Origin: Rhodobacteraceae bacterium UBA1943
GTDB lineage: Bacteria > Pseudomonadota > Alphaproteobacteria > Rhodobacterales > Rhodobacteraceae
Assembly: GCA_002336845.1 (NCBI GenBank)
Contig: DDEX01000074.1
Coordinates: forward strand, 2,306-40,367
Length of the DNA stretch: 38,062 bases
Direction of reading: 5' to 3'
The translations under genes and the position numbers were made by a program. The notes beneath the pieces are model-generated. The model saw only the letters and a list, made by a program, of their open reading frames with translations, had not been told where the DNA came from and did not search any database. This document shows positions 31,746 to 38,062 of the stretch, piece by piece. How positions within the stretch are numbered: position 1 is the stretch's first letter; the number at the start of each line of letters is the position of its first letter.

Positions 31746-32671
31746 TCGGTTCCTCCTTCTGGCCAGCGGCCCTTGGCCATGGCGGACAGGGTTTCGACGA
31801 TGCGAGTAAAGCTGGCGGCGGCGCGGGGCACAGTGCTGCGCGCGCGCAGATAGGCGTGGACGAGGCCCGGCTCCTCAACCCAGACAGCGCGGCCGCCGGC
31901 AGCGTTGACCTTTCCGGCGTAGTCGCGCGCGTCATCGGCCAAGGGGTCGCATTGCGCTGAAATGGCAAGGGTGGGGGGCAGGGCCGAGAAATCCTTGTCC
32001 TGCAAGGGGCTGACCGTGGCATCGCCCTGCGGCGGCGGGGCGCCATGACGGATGTTCTTGTAAAACAGCACATCGTCGCGAGTCAGCATCGGGGCATGGG
32101 CGTGGGTAAGGTAGCTGCCCTTGTCCGTATCACCGCCAAGGCCGGGGTAGATGAGAACCTGGCCCAGAAGGACGGCCGCACTGCCGCGCAAGGCATGGGC
32201 CAGGGCGGCGCAGAGATTGCCGCCCGCACTGTCGCCGCAGAGCAGGATCGGCCCCTCGGCGGCCAGTGCGTGCGCTACGGCCATGCAATCGTCAAAGGCG
32301 GCGGGGTGCAGGTGTTCGGGGGACAGCCGGTAATCGGCACAGACCACGGTCAACCCGGTGCGGGCGCGGATCTCGGCGCAGATGTCGTCGTGGCTTTCCA
32401 GTCCGCCGACGACAAAGCCGCCGCCATGCAGGTAAAGCACCACCGGGTTCGCTCCGGCAAAGATGCGGCAGGGCACCCCGGCAATTGCTCTGTCCTCGGC
32501 TGTTACGCCCGCAGGATAACCGCGGTGAAAGGCGCGGCACATCCGGTCATAGATCGCGCGCTGGTCGGCGATGGTCAGGGTCGCGGTATCGGGCGGATAT
32601 TCCGCATCTGTCGCGGCGATAAACGCCCAGGTCGGCCCGTCGATCAGGTCGCGATAGTCGGTCTGGGTCAC
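31742..32671 (-). CDS. Alpha/beta hydrolase, hormone-sensitive-lipase family
   Basis: The 309-residue esterase-like protein has the HSL oxyanion motif YLHGGGFVVGG, the nucleophile elbow LLCGDSAGGNLCAALA, the acid region ISAQCDPLADDARDYA and the histidine in EEPGLVHAYLRARS. It probably hydrolyses a small carboxylic ester. The start is read as GTG at 32671 because AGGAG lies five to six bases upstream on the minus strand; the frame is open to 32710. It is the first gene of a two-gene unit with the class II aldolase, with a four-base overlap. The unit may act on the substrate of the facing ABC operon, but that is only positional. Confidence 0.82.
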   Translation of the reverse strand: MTQTDYRDLIDGPTWAFIAATDAEYPPDTATLTIADQRAIYDRMCRAFHRGYPAGVTAEDRAIAGVPCRIFAGANPVVLYLHGGGFVVGGLESHDDICAEIRARTGLTVVCADYRLSPEHLHPAAFDDCMAVAHALAAEGPILLCGDSAGGNLCAALAHALRGSAAVLLGQVLIYPGLGGDTDKGSYLTHAHAPMLTRDDVLFYKNIRHGAPPPQGDATVSPLQDKDFSALPPTLAISAQCDPLADDARDYAGKVNAAGGRAVWVEEPGLVHAYLRARSTVPRAAASFTRIVETLSAMAKGRWPEGGTE

Positions 32672-32817
32672 ACTCGTCTCCTGCCGTTGGGCGTGGCCTG
32701 ATCTTGGCACCGCAACAGATCGTTTCTTGTTTGAATACGGCAGAAATGCCGGGAAGCGTCCTTAGTTTCGCCATTTGCGGCCTGCATCTTGTAGTAGGGC
32801 AAGAATTCGAGGTTGCT

Positions 32818-33270
32818 ATGCAAATCCTTCGCGGGCTGGAGCAGGACAGTTCATCGCCAGTAGGCTTTGGTTTGCATATTTTGTTTGTTGCAGCGCAGGG
32901 TGAGGATCACGGTATCGCGCATCGCCTGGCTGGGCTGGGCGGGGTGATTGAGCGGCAGGAAGAATTGTATTCGGCCCTTGATGCCATCATTGAATCGCCG
33001 CGTGACTTTGGCCTGGTGGTGATCGATTGCGACAGCTTCGGCGGACTGGAGCGCGGGCAACGCGCCGTTGGCCTGCTGGGCGAGGCGGCGGGCAAGGTGC
33101 CGGTCATTCTTGTCAGCCGCGATTGCACCCATCAGCAATTCCCGCAGGATAGGGCCATGGCCACCGTGCTGCGCGCGCCGCTTTCATCGGTGGCGCTGCG
33201 CGTGGGGTTTGAACACGCGCTGCGCGACCGTATGGCGCTGCGCGAGTTCGCGCCTCATCATCAGGATTGA
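32818..33270 (+). CDS. Degenerate receiver-domain (pseudo-response-regulator) protein
   Basis: The 150-residue product resembles a lone CheY-like receiver. A strand ending in LHILFVAAQGED is followed by FGLVVIDCDSFGGLERG, in which Asp70 or Asp72 could be the phosphoacceptor, then VPVILVSRDC. The usual Lys-Pro near the end is replaced by LRAPLSS, so the conserved lysine is missing. No output domain or kinase gene is adjacent. ATG 32818 has GAGG at 32809-32812; the frame is open upstream to 32704 but would overlap the divergent esterase start region. It may be a non-phosphorylated receiver used for protein contacts. Function unknown. Confidence 0.6.
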   Translation: MQILRGLEQDSSSPVGFGLHILFVAAQGEDHGIAHRLAGLGGVIERQEELYSALDAIIESPRDFGLVVIDCDSFGGLERGQRAVGLLGEAAGKVPVILVSRDCTHQQFPQDRAMATVLRAPLSSVALRVGFEHALRDRMALREFAPHHQD

Positions 33271-33390
33271 TCTGCATTATCGATCACGGCGGGGGTGTCG
33301 ATCTGGCTCGCCTGTCTGTGGCCCGGTCGTTGCGGGTGTGGAAATGTGGCGAACCGAAGATATTCCGATCAATTTGACGCAGTTATCCGA

Positions 33391-33588
33391 TCAGGCGCTT
33401 TCGGTTTCCAGCCGGGTTTCTGCGCGGCGCTGGGGAAAAAGGGCGCACAGCATCAGCAGTGCGGCGGCCATCAGGCCAAACCCGCTCCAGATTGCAAGGG
33501 CGGCGAGGGCGGAAACCCCGCAAATATAGGCCACCGCAGCCGCGACGACGCCGAAGACGCCACCCAAGATCATGGATACCAAGGCCAT
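33391..33588 (-). CDS. Small membrane protein (65 aa)
   Basis: The predicted peptide has two hydrophobic helices, about 4-24 (VSMILGGVFGVVAAAVAYICG) and 28-50 (LAALAIWSGFGLMAAALLMLCA), and a charged tail (QRRAETRLETESA). A G-rich Shine-Dalgarno-like run lies just upstream of the ATG at 33588. It is the last minus-strand gene after recR, 77 bases away, and could share that transcript. I recognise no family; coding is supported by the membrane pattern and start context only. Confidence 0.55.
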   Translation of the reverse strand: MALVSMILGGVFGVVAAAVAYICGVSALAALAIWSGFGLMAAALLMLCALFPQRRAETRLETESA

Positions 33589-33665
33589 CGCACCCCCCTT
33601 TGTTCATAGGGTATTGGCGCGCAGGATTTGGGCACAACTGTGGCGTGTTTGCGGTGGGGATGCGC

Positions 33666-34262
33666 CTAGAAACTGCGCCGGGCGCGAAGGGCGGCACCAA
33701 TTGTACCATCATCCAGATAATCCAGATCTCCACCGATCGGCACCCCTTGGGCCAGAGAACTGATCTGGATCGGCGTTTCGCTCAGCGCATCGGCAATATA
33801 ATGTGCGGTCGTCTGGCCATCGATGGTCGCATTCAGCGCCAGGATCACTTCGCGAATGCCCTCGTCCGCGACACGCCGCACGAGGCGTGGAATGCCCAGT
33901 TCGTCCGGCCCCAATCCGTCCAGCGCCGACAGCGTTCCGCCCAGAACGTGATAGCGCCCCTTGAAGGCACCGGTACGTTCCATCGCCCAAAGGTCAGACA
34001 CATCCTCGACCACGCAAATCTCGCCCGTGGCACGGGCCGGGTCTGCACAGATCGGGCAGATGTCGGCGGTGCCGATGTTGCTGCAGACCGTGCAGTCGCG
34101 CGCATTCAGCGCCACGGTGGCCATGGCCTGCGCCAAAGGAGCCATCAACTGCCCGCGACGTTTCAGCAGCGCCAGAACCGCACGGCGGGCCGACCGGGGG
34201 CCAAGTCCCGGCAGCCGCGCCATCAGCTCGATCAGTGCCTCGATCTCGCGGGTGTCGTTCAT
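33666..34262 (-). CDS. recR: Recombination protein RecR
   Basis: A 198-residue RecR, the normal length. The N-terminal helix-hairpin-helix is seen in LARLPGLGPRSARRAVLALLKRR. The four-cysteine zinc finger is CTVCSNIGTADICPIC, and the Toprim domain starts with GEICVVEDVSDLWAMERTGAFKGRYHVLGG, ending with GVPIGGDLDYLD. With RecO and RecF it loads RecA on gapped DNA. It is 14 bases downstream of ybaB and in the same minus-strand dnaX-ybaB-recR operon, the conserved order in many bacteria. Its Shine-Dalgarno is weak, consistent with coupling to ybaB. Confidence 0.95.
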   Translation of the reverse strand: MNDTREIEALIELMARLPGLGPRSARRAVLALLKRRGQLMAPLAQAMATVALNARDCTVCSNIGTADICPICADPARATGEICVVEDVSDLWAMERTGAFKGRYHVLGGTLSALDGLGPDELGIPRLVRRVADEGIREVILALNATIDGQTTAHYIADALSETPIQISSLAQGVPIGGDLDYLDDGTIGAALRARRSF

Positions 34263-34276
34263 TCAGAGCGGTCCGA

Positions 34277-34621
34277 TCAGAACGGCAGCGGCATGTTAGA
34301 GGGCAGGCCAAGCGCCTCGGTCAGCTTGCGCATTTCCTCGATGTTGCGCTGCTGGCCACGCGTCTGGGCATCCTTGATCGCGGCAAGGATCAGATCTTCC
34401 AGCACTTCCTTTTCGGACGGCACCAGGATGGAGGCATCGATATCAAGGCCTGTCACTTCGCCCTTGGCGGTGGCGCGGGCCTTGACCAGACCGGCGCCGC
34501 TTTCGCCAATCACGACGGTGCGGGCCAGTTGGTCCTGCAATTCGGCCATCTTGCCCTGCATTTCGGTGGCGGCCTTCATCATCTTGGCCATGTCACCAAG
34601 ATTGCCCAAACCTTTCAGCAT
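34277..34621 (-). CDS. ybaB: YbaB/EbfC-family nucleoid-associated protein
   Basis: A 114-residue protein of the YbaB/EbfC family, which forms dimers and binds DNA. The N-terminal helix contains LGDMAKMMKAATEMQGKMAELQDQLA; the core has GLVKARATAKGEVTGLDIDASILVPSEKEVLEDLILAAIKDA. Length and pattern are standard. AAGGGAG lies seven bases upstream on the minus strand. It sits between dnaX (82-base gap with a small hairpin) and recR (14-base gap). Its exact role is unknown even in well-studied bacteria, but this gene order is widely conserved. Confidence 0.93.
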   Translation of the reverse strand: MLKGLGNLGDMAKMMKAATEMQGKMAELQDQLARTVVIGESGAGLVKARATAKGEVTGLDIDASILVPSEKEVLEDLILAAIKDAQTRGQQRNIEEMRKLTEALGLPSNMPLPF

Positions 34622-34658
34622 CTCGTCACTCCCTTTGAAATCTGGTGTCTAGATAGGT

Positions 34659-34679
34659 ATTGCCCGGCAAATGGGCAAT
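34659..34679 (-). promoter_or_regulatory. Small hairpin between dnaX and ybaB
   Basis: ATTGCCC (34659-34665) pairs with GGGCAAT (34673-34679) around a seven-base loop. No T run follows on the minus strand, so it is more likely an mRNA-processing or weak pausing element than a terminator. Confidence 0.3.
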
Positions 34680-34703
34680 GACGCTGCTGGTGGTCGCCCC
34701 TTC

Positions 34704-36446
34704 TTAGCCGTCCTCGAACGGATCCCATTCATCCTCGACCTCGGGCAGCGCCTCGGCGGCGGCTTCGGCGACCAGTTGTTCCGGCGTGCGGATCTCGGTG
34801 ATCCTGGCGCCGGGGAAGGCGCTCAGCGCGGCCTGAACCATCGGGTTCCGCATCGCCTCGGCGCGGGCCTCGTCCTGTTCGCGTTCCCGTTCCTCGGCAA
34901 TCGTGGGTTGACCGCCCGAGCCGACGACCGACACGCCCCAGCGTTGCCCGGTCCAGCCCTGCAACCGCTGCGACAGGCGTGCGGCAAGGTCGGGCGCGGC
35001 ACCGGGGGCGGGTTCAAACTCGATCCGGCCGGGGGCGAAATGCACCAGACGGACGCCGGTTTCGACCTCCATCAACAGCTTCATGTCGCGCTTGTCGCGG
35101 ATCACCTCGACCAGTTGAGGAAAGCTGGCGATCAGGGGCACAGCGCCATGGGCCAGCGCGGGGGCGGTGGCCAGCATGGTCGGCCCGCGCATCGGTGCCA
35201 TGGGCGCGCGCATCATCGCGCCGTGGACGGTGCCGCCACCGCCGCCCGCAGGCGCGCCGCCAGTTGGGGCAGGGGGGCGCGGGTCGGTTGTCAGCTTGCG
35301 GATCAGGGTTTCGGGGTCGGGCAGGTCGGCCACATGGGTCAGCCGGATCACCGCCATTTCGGCGGCCATCATGGCATTGGGGGCCAGCGCGACCTCTTCA
35401 ATCGACTTGAGCAGCATCTGCCACATCCGGCTAAGCGACCGTACGGGCAGACGCGCCGCCATGTCCTGCCCGCGCATCCGTTCGGCTGGCGGCACGGTGG
35501 GGTCTTCGGCGGCCTCTGGCGTGATTTTCAGAACCGAGATCCAATGCGTGATTTCGGCGAGGTCGCGCAGTACGGCCATCGGGTCGGCCCCGTCGGAATA
35601 TTGCCCCGACAGTTCCGACAGCGCCGCCGCCGCGTCGCCCTGCATGATCAGGTCGAACAGGTCCATCACGCGGCCCCGGTCGGCCAGCCCCAGCATGGCG
35701 CGGACCTGATCGGCGCTGGTTTCGCCCTGCCCATGCGAAATCGCCTGATCCAGCAGCGAGGTCGCATCGCGGGCCGAGCCCTCTGCCGCCCGCGTGATCA
35801 GCGCCAAGGCATCATCGGAAATCTGTGCACTTTCGGCCAAGGCGATCTTGCGAAGCAGAGCAATCATCACCTCAGGCTCGATCCGCTTCAGGTCGAACCG
35901 TTGACACCGCGACAGGACGGTGACCGGAACCTTGCGTATTTCGGTGGTGGCGAAGATGAATTTCACATGGGCTGGAGGTTCCTCCAGCGTCTTCAACAGG
36001 GCGTTGAAGGCGGCGGTGGACAGCATGTGAACTTCGTCGATGATATAGACCTTGAACCGCGCCGAGGCGGCACGATAGTGAACGGAATCAATGATTTCCC
36101 GAATGTCGCCCACGCCAGTGCGGCTGGCGGCGTCCATCTCCATCACATCGACATGGCGGCCTTCGGCAATGGCGCGGCAGGGCTCACAAACTCCGCAAGG
36201 TTCGGTGGTCGGGCCACCCGTGCCATCAGGGCCGACGCAGTTCAGCCCCTTGGCGATGATGCGGGCGGTGGTGGTTTTCCCGGTGCCGCGAATGCCGGTC
36301 ATGATGAAGGCGTGCGCAATGCGATCCGCAGCGAAGGCGTTCTTCAGCGTGCGCACCATCGCCTCTTGCCCGACCAGATCGGCGAAGGTTTCGGGGCGGT
36401 ATTTGCGGGCAAGAACCTGATAGCCTTGCTCGGGGTGGTCTTGCAT
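34704..36446 (-). CDS. dnaX: DNA polymerase III subunit tau/gamma
   Basis: A 580-residue clamp-loader ATPase. YQVLARKYRPETFADLVGQ starts the AAA+ domain; Walker A is GIRGTGKTTTARI, the zinc module is CVGPDGTGGPTTEPCGVCEPC, Walker B lies in YIIDEVHML, and sensor 1/SRC is TVLSRCQRFDL. A Pro/Gly/Ala linker (about residues 415-440) precedes the tau-specific C-terminal part. Two adjacent ATGs at 36449 and 36446 follow GCGAGG; 36446 has better spacing, and a TTG at 36476 is unlikely. I saw no obvious slippery sequence for a gamma-specific frameshift. It heads the operon with ybaB and recR, and is divergent from the MogA gene with only about 80 bases between. Confidence 0.93.
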   Translation of the reverse strand: MQDHPEQGYQVLARKYRPETFADLVGQEAMVRTLKNAFAADRIAHAFIMTGIRGTGKTTTARIIAKGLNCVGPDGTGGPTTEPCGVCEPCRAIAEGRHVDVMEMDAASRTGVGDIREIIDSVHYRAASARFKVYIIDEVHMLSTAAFNALLKTLEEPPAHVKFIFATTEIRKVPVTVLSRCQRFDLKRIEPEVMIALLRKIALAESAQISDDALALITRAAEGSARDATSLLDQAISHGQGETSADQVRAMLGLADRGRVMDLFDLIMQGDAAAALSELSGQYSDGADPMAVLRDLAEITHWISVLKITPEAAEDPTVPPAERMRGQDMAARLPVRSLSRMWQMLLKSIEEVALAPNAMMAAEMAVIRLTHVADLPDPETLIRKLTTDPRPPAPTGGAPAGGGGGTVHGAMMRAPMAPMRGPTMLATAPALAHGAVPLIASFPQLVEVIRDKRDMKLLMEVETGVRLVHFAPGRIEFEPAPGAAPDLAARLSQRLQGWTGQRWGVSVVGSGGQPTIAEEREREQDEARAEAMRNPMVQAALSAFPGARITEIRTPEQLVAEAAAEALPEVEDEWDPFEDG

Positions 36447-36527
36447 CATGCCTCGCGGGATTCGTATTGGGGCCAAGGTAAGGTGCCGGGGCGGCGGCGT
36501 AAACCGCCCTGCAAAAGGATGGGCGGA

Positions 36528-37058
36528 ATGGTTGTGAAGATTGCGGTGCTGGTGGTGTCGGACCGGGCCTCGAAGGGGGAATATGAAGACCGGGGTGGCC
36601 CCGCAGCGGAGGAGTGGCTGGCCCGTGCGATCACGTCAGAGATTGAGGTGCAGCGGCGGATCGTGCCGGACGGGGTGGAGAGTGTTTCGGCCGCGCTGGT
36701 CGATCTGGCGGATGGATGGGGCGCCGGGCTGGTGCTGGTCACGGGCGGCACCGGCCCCGCGCCGCGCGACCGCACACCCGAGGCGGTGGCCGCAGTGGCC
36801 GACTTCGACCTGCCGGGCTTTGGCGAGGCGATGCGGGCCGCGAACCTCAAGGTCGTGCCCACCGCGATCCTGTCGCGGCAGGGCGCATCGGTGCGCGGCA
36901 GCACGCTGATCATCACCCTGCCGGGCAGCCCCAATGCCATCGGCACCAGCCTTGAGGCGGTCTTCGCCGCCGTTCCCTATTGCCTTGACCTGATCGGTGC
37001 GGGGCGGATTGAAACCGACCCCGAGGTGATCAGGGCGCATCGGCCAAAGGTGGCTTGA
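36528..37058 (+). CDS. mogA: Molybdenum cofactor biosynthesis protein, MogA/MoaB type
   Basis: The 176-residue product is of the MoCF-binding (MogA/MoaB) family, which adenylates molybdopterin before molybdenum insertion. IAVLVVSDRASKGEYEDRGGP opens the domain. The phosphate-binding loop is VTGGTGPAPRDRTPEA, and the ITLPGSPNAIGTSLEAVF block follows. The length is typical. ATG 36528 has AAAAGGA at 36513-36519 at good spacing; ATG 36519 overlaps that site and is less likely. A longer open frame upstream runs antisense through dnaX and is not used. No other cofactor genes are nearby. MogA versus MoaB cannot be separated with certainty here. Confidence 0.87.
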   Translation: MVVKIAVLVVSDRASKGEYEDRGGPAAEEWLARAITSEIEVQRRIVPDGVESVSAALVDLADGWGAGLVLVTGGTGPAPRDRTPEAVAAVADFDLPGFGEAMRAANLKVVPTAILSRQGASVRGSTLIITLPGSPNAIGTSLEAVFAAVPYCLDLIGAGRIETDPEVIRAHRPKVA

Positions 37059-37100
37059 CCCGGGCGTATGAGGATCACGTTAACCGTTTGGTTTCTTTGG

Positions 37101-37217
37101 ATTGCAAGAAGGAGTCACCTCCTTATCAAGGGCCGCGGACCGTCATTGCTGACGGACGTGAGAGGCGTCCAGACAGGCCCAAGCGGGGCAAACAGCCCGT
37201 AACTTCGATCATCGGAT
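37101..37217. other. Structured intergenic stretch, possible small RNA
   Basis: Three successive stems can form. AAGGAG/CTCCTT has a TCAC loop (37109-37124), so it holds both a Shine-Dalgarno and an anti-Shine-Dalgarno sequence. CCGTCA/TGACGG has a TTGC loop (37140-37155). GGACG/CGTCC (37154-37170) is an alternative to the second. A stronger hairpin at 37218-37250 follows. No coding frame is convincing. A small RNA or a structured 3' UTR of the minus-strand peptide gene are both possible. Confidence 0.35.
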
Positions 37218-37250
37218 GGCGAAAGCCCGCGCGGATTGTGGGCTTTCGCC
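37218..37250. terminator. Strong hairpin 3' of the 25-residue peptide gene
   Basis: GGCGAAAGCCC (37218-37228) pairs perfectly with GGGCTTTCGCC (37240-37250) around an 11-base loop. On the minus strand it begins 17 bases after the stop of the peptide gene at 37268. There is no T run on either side, so termination is inferred from position and stem strength. Confidence 0.5.
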
Positions 37251-37267
37251 GGAGAAAAACCTGACCC

Positions 37268-37345
37268 TCAGAAATACCCGAAGGCATAAAGCAGGATGAT
37301 GACGACCAGCGGAACGCCCATGAACCAGGCGATGATGCCTTTCAT
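37268..37345 (-). CDS. 25-residue membrane peptide
   Basis: The short frame encodes 25 residues, starting MKGIIAWFMGVPLVVIILLY and ending AFGYF. Nearly the whole peptide is one hydrophobic helix with a single lysine at the start, so it should insert in the inner membrane. AGGAGA lies six bases upstream of the ATG on the minus strand (complement of 37352-37357), which is an excellent site. A strong hairpin follows the stop. Peptides of this look occur in Rhodobacterales genomes as unnamed proteins, from memory. Function unknown; a small regulatory subunit is one possibility. Confidence 0.6.
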   Translation of the reverse strand: MKGIIAWFMGVPLVVIILLYAFGYF

Positions 37346-37768
37346 ACGATCTCTCCTCGGTTGTTATCCTGCAAAGATAGGGCGAAGCGGGCATTGGGCA
37401 AAACCGAGGGGCGGATTTCCGCCTTTGACGGTCTGGCGGGGGGCTCCTGTGCCCGCTGGCCCAAGTGGGATGCCGGTCATCCCTCTGCCCGTTGCCCTTG
37501 GGTCTTTCATGGCAGGCAGGTGGTGCGGGGGATCCATCGCTTGACAGGTTTCGGGAGCGGCGGCCCGAAACCGTTGGGCGGCTGCTCTTTTGCCGGGCCG
37601 GGCTGCATCAGGTCGCTGCGAACCTGGCAGGATGATCTGGTCACGGCGCTGCCCGCGCAAACGTGCGCGGCGCTGCGATTGACAGGGCGCTGCCCATCGC
37701 ATCCACTGCCGCGGGAATAGGCCGGTGCTGGGCACCCGAAGCGGCCGATGCTGTGGAAGTGATCAGGA
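37346..37768. other. Intergenic region before the sigma-factor gene
   Basis: These 423 bases show no convincing gene. TTGACA, a perfect -35 hexamer, occurs at 37541-37546, directly followed by a hairpin GGTTTCGGG/CCCGAAACC (37547-37555 with 37564-37572). A second TTGACA lies near 37675. Neither has a good -10 box at normal spacing. Promoters for the ECF sigma gene are expected here but not identified. Confidence 0.4.
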
Positions 37769-38062
37769 TTGACTGCGACTGACCGTGAACAGACCTGGGC
37801 TGCCTGGATGCGTCAGGCAAATGCGGGCGATGCGCTTGCCTATGAACGGCTGCTGACCGAAATGGCCCCCCATCTGCGCCAGATGGCGCGGCGGCGCTGC
37901 GACCAGTTCGGCGCTCCGGCCAGTGAAGCCGAGGATGTGATGCAGGAAGTTCTGCTGGCTATCCACCTCAAGCGTGGCACCTGGGACGCCTCGCGCCCGA
38001 TCGGGCCGTGGCTTTCGGCGATCGTGCGGAACAAGATGATCGACAGCCTGCGCCGCCGGGGC
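37769..38062 (+). CDS. ECF-type RNA polymerase sigma factor (5' part only)
   Basis: The first 98 codons are present; the gene continues past the window. The translated part has sigma region 2: YERLLTEMAPHLRQMARRRC, then EAEDVMQEVLLAIHLKRGTWDASRPIGPWLSAIVRNKMIDSLRRRG, which is the core- and -10-binding pattern of sigma70 proteins of the extracytoplasmic-function group. The wording resembles ECFs that pair with NrsF (DUF1109) membrane anti-sigma factors, such as Caulobacter SigF; the partner would lie beyond the end. The start is probably TTG 37769, because a stop codon lies nine bases before it and GGAAG is at 37755-37759. ATG 37808 is the alternative. Confidence 0.8.
   Translation, partial: MTATDREQTWAAWMRQANAGDALAYERLLTEMAPHLRQMARRRCDQFGAPASEAEDVMQEVLLAIHLKRGTWDASRPIGPWLSAIVRNKMIDSLRRRG

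Noticed and set aside
34671..36527. Long plus-strand open frame through dnaX in frame with MogA
   Set aside because: It is the mirror of dnaX coding bias; the MogA family starts at 36528 with its own ribosome-binding site.
37081..37130. Possible remnant of a 16S rRNA 3' end (TAACCGT, then TCACCTCCTT)
   Set aside because: Only the last ten bases match exactly and no other conserved rRNA segment is present; the complementarity is better explained by a hairpin.
1..38062. CRISPR arrays, tRNA genes, insertion sequences or prophage genes
   Set aside because: No regular spaced repeats, cloverleaf-like tRNA, transposase or phage motif was seen by reading; a dedicated scan (tRNAscan-SE, CRISPR finder) could confirm this.

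Overview
The window looks like a chromosomal segment of an alphaproteobacterium of the Rhodobacterales (Rhodobacter, Gemmobacter or Tabrizicola type). The evidence is high GC with strong third-position GC bias, the dnaX-ybaB-recR core operon, small Rhodobacterales-type membrane peptides, a periplasmic-binding-protein-rich gene content, and a family of intergenic hairpin repeats built on AAATATCC. The species cannot be named from the sequence alone. No rRNA, tRNA, CRISPR array, transposase or phage gene was seen.

Region 1 (1-8.8 kb): an exported SH3-domain protein is followed by a tightly coupled TetR regulator, an AruH-like aminotransferase and an AruI-like ThDP decarboxylase. Their start and stop codons overlap as ATGA, and a perfect 16-bp palindrome lies before the regulator. 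This is most simply an arginine transaminase route. An orphan 4-TM protein, a polar amino-acid ABC binding protein and one permease (no ATPase nearby), and a secreted DUF839/PhoX-like protein follow. An M3 oligopeptidase lies beyond a strong terminator.

Region 2 (10.9-22.6 kb) is the most interesting part. A GATase1/AraC regulator is divergent from five catabolic genes: a BKACE (dehydrocarnitine-cleaving type), a fusion of L-carnitine dehydrogenase with a hotdog thioesterase, an acyl-CoA dehydrogenase, an ADP-forming-type acyl-CoA synthetase and a CaiD-like crotonobetainyl-CoA hydratase. Together they can convert gamma-butyrobetaine or crotonobetaine through carnitine to glycine betaine and acetoacetate. 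A rhodanese, a choline-dehydrogenase-like GMC flavoprotein and a convergent choline-sulfatase (BetC) extend the theme to quaternary ammonium compounds feeding glycine betaine.

Region 3 (22.9-32.7 kb): a CocE/NonD hydrolase precedes a complete Dpp/Opp-type ABC importer (Tat-exported binding protein, two permeases, one protein with two ATPase domains) and a cytoplasmic alkaline-phosphatase-superfamily enzyme. Facing them are a translationally coupled class II aldolase and an HSL-type esterase. The transported substrate is unknown.

Region 4 (32.8-38.06 kb): a degenerate receiver-domain protein, a small membrane protein and the recR/ybaB/dnaX operon on the minus strand come first. Then come a MogA/MoaB protein, a heavily structured intergenic stretch, a 25-residue membrane peptide outside normal ORF size limits, and the 5' part of an ECF sigma factor that runs off the end of the window.
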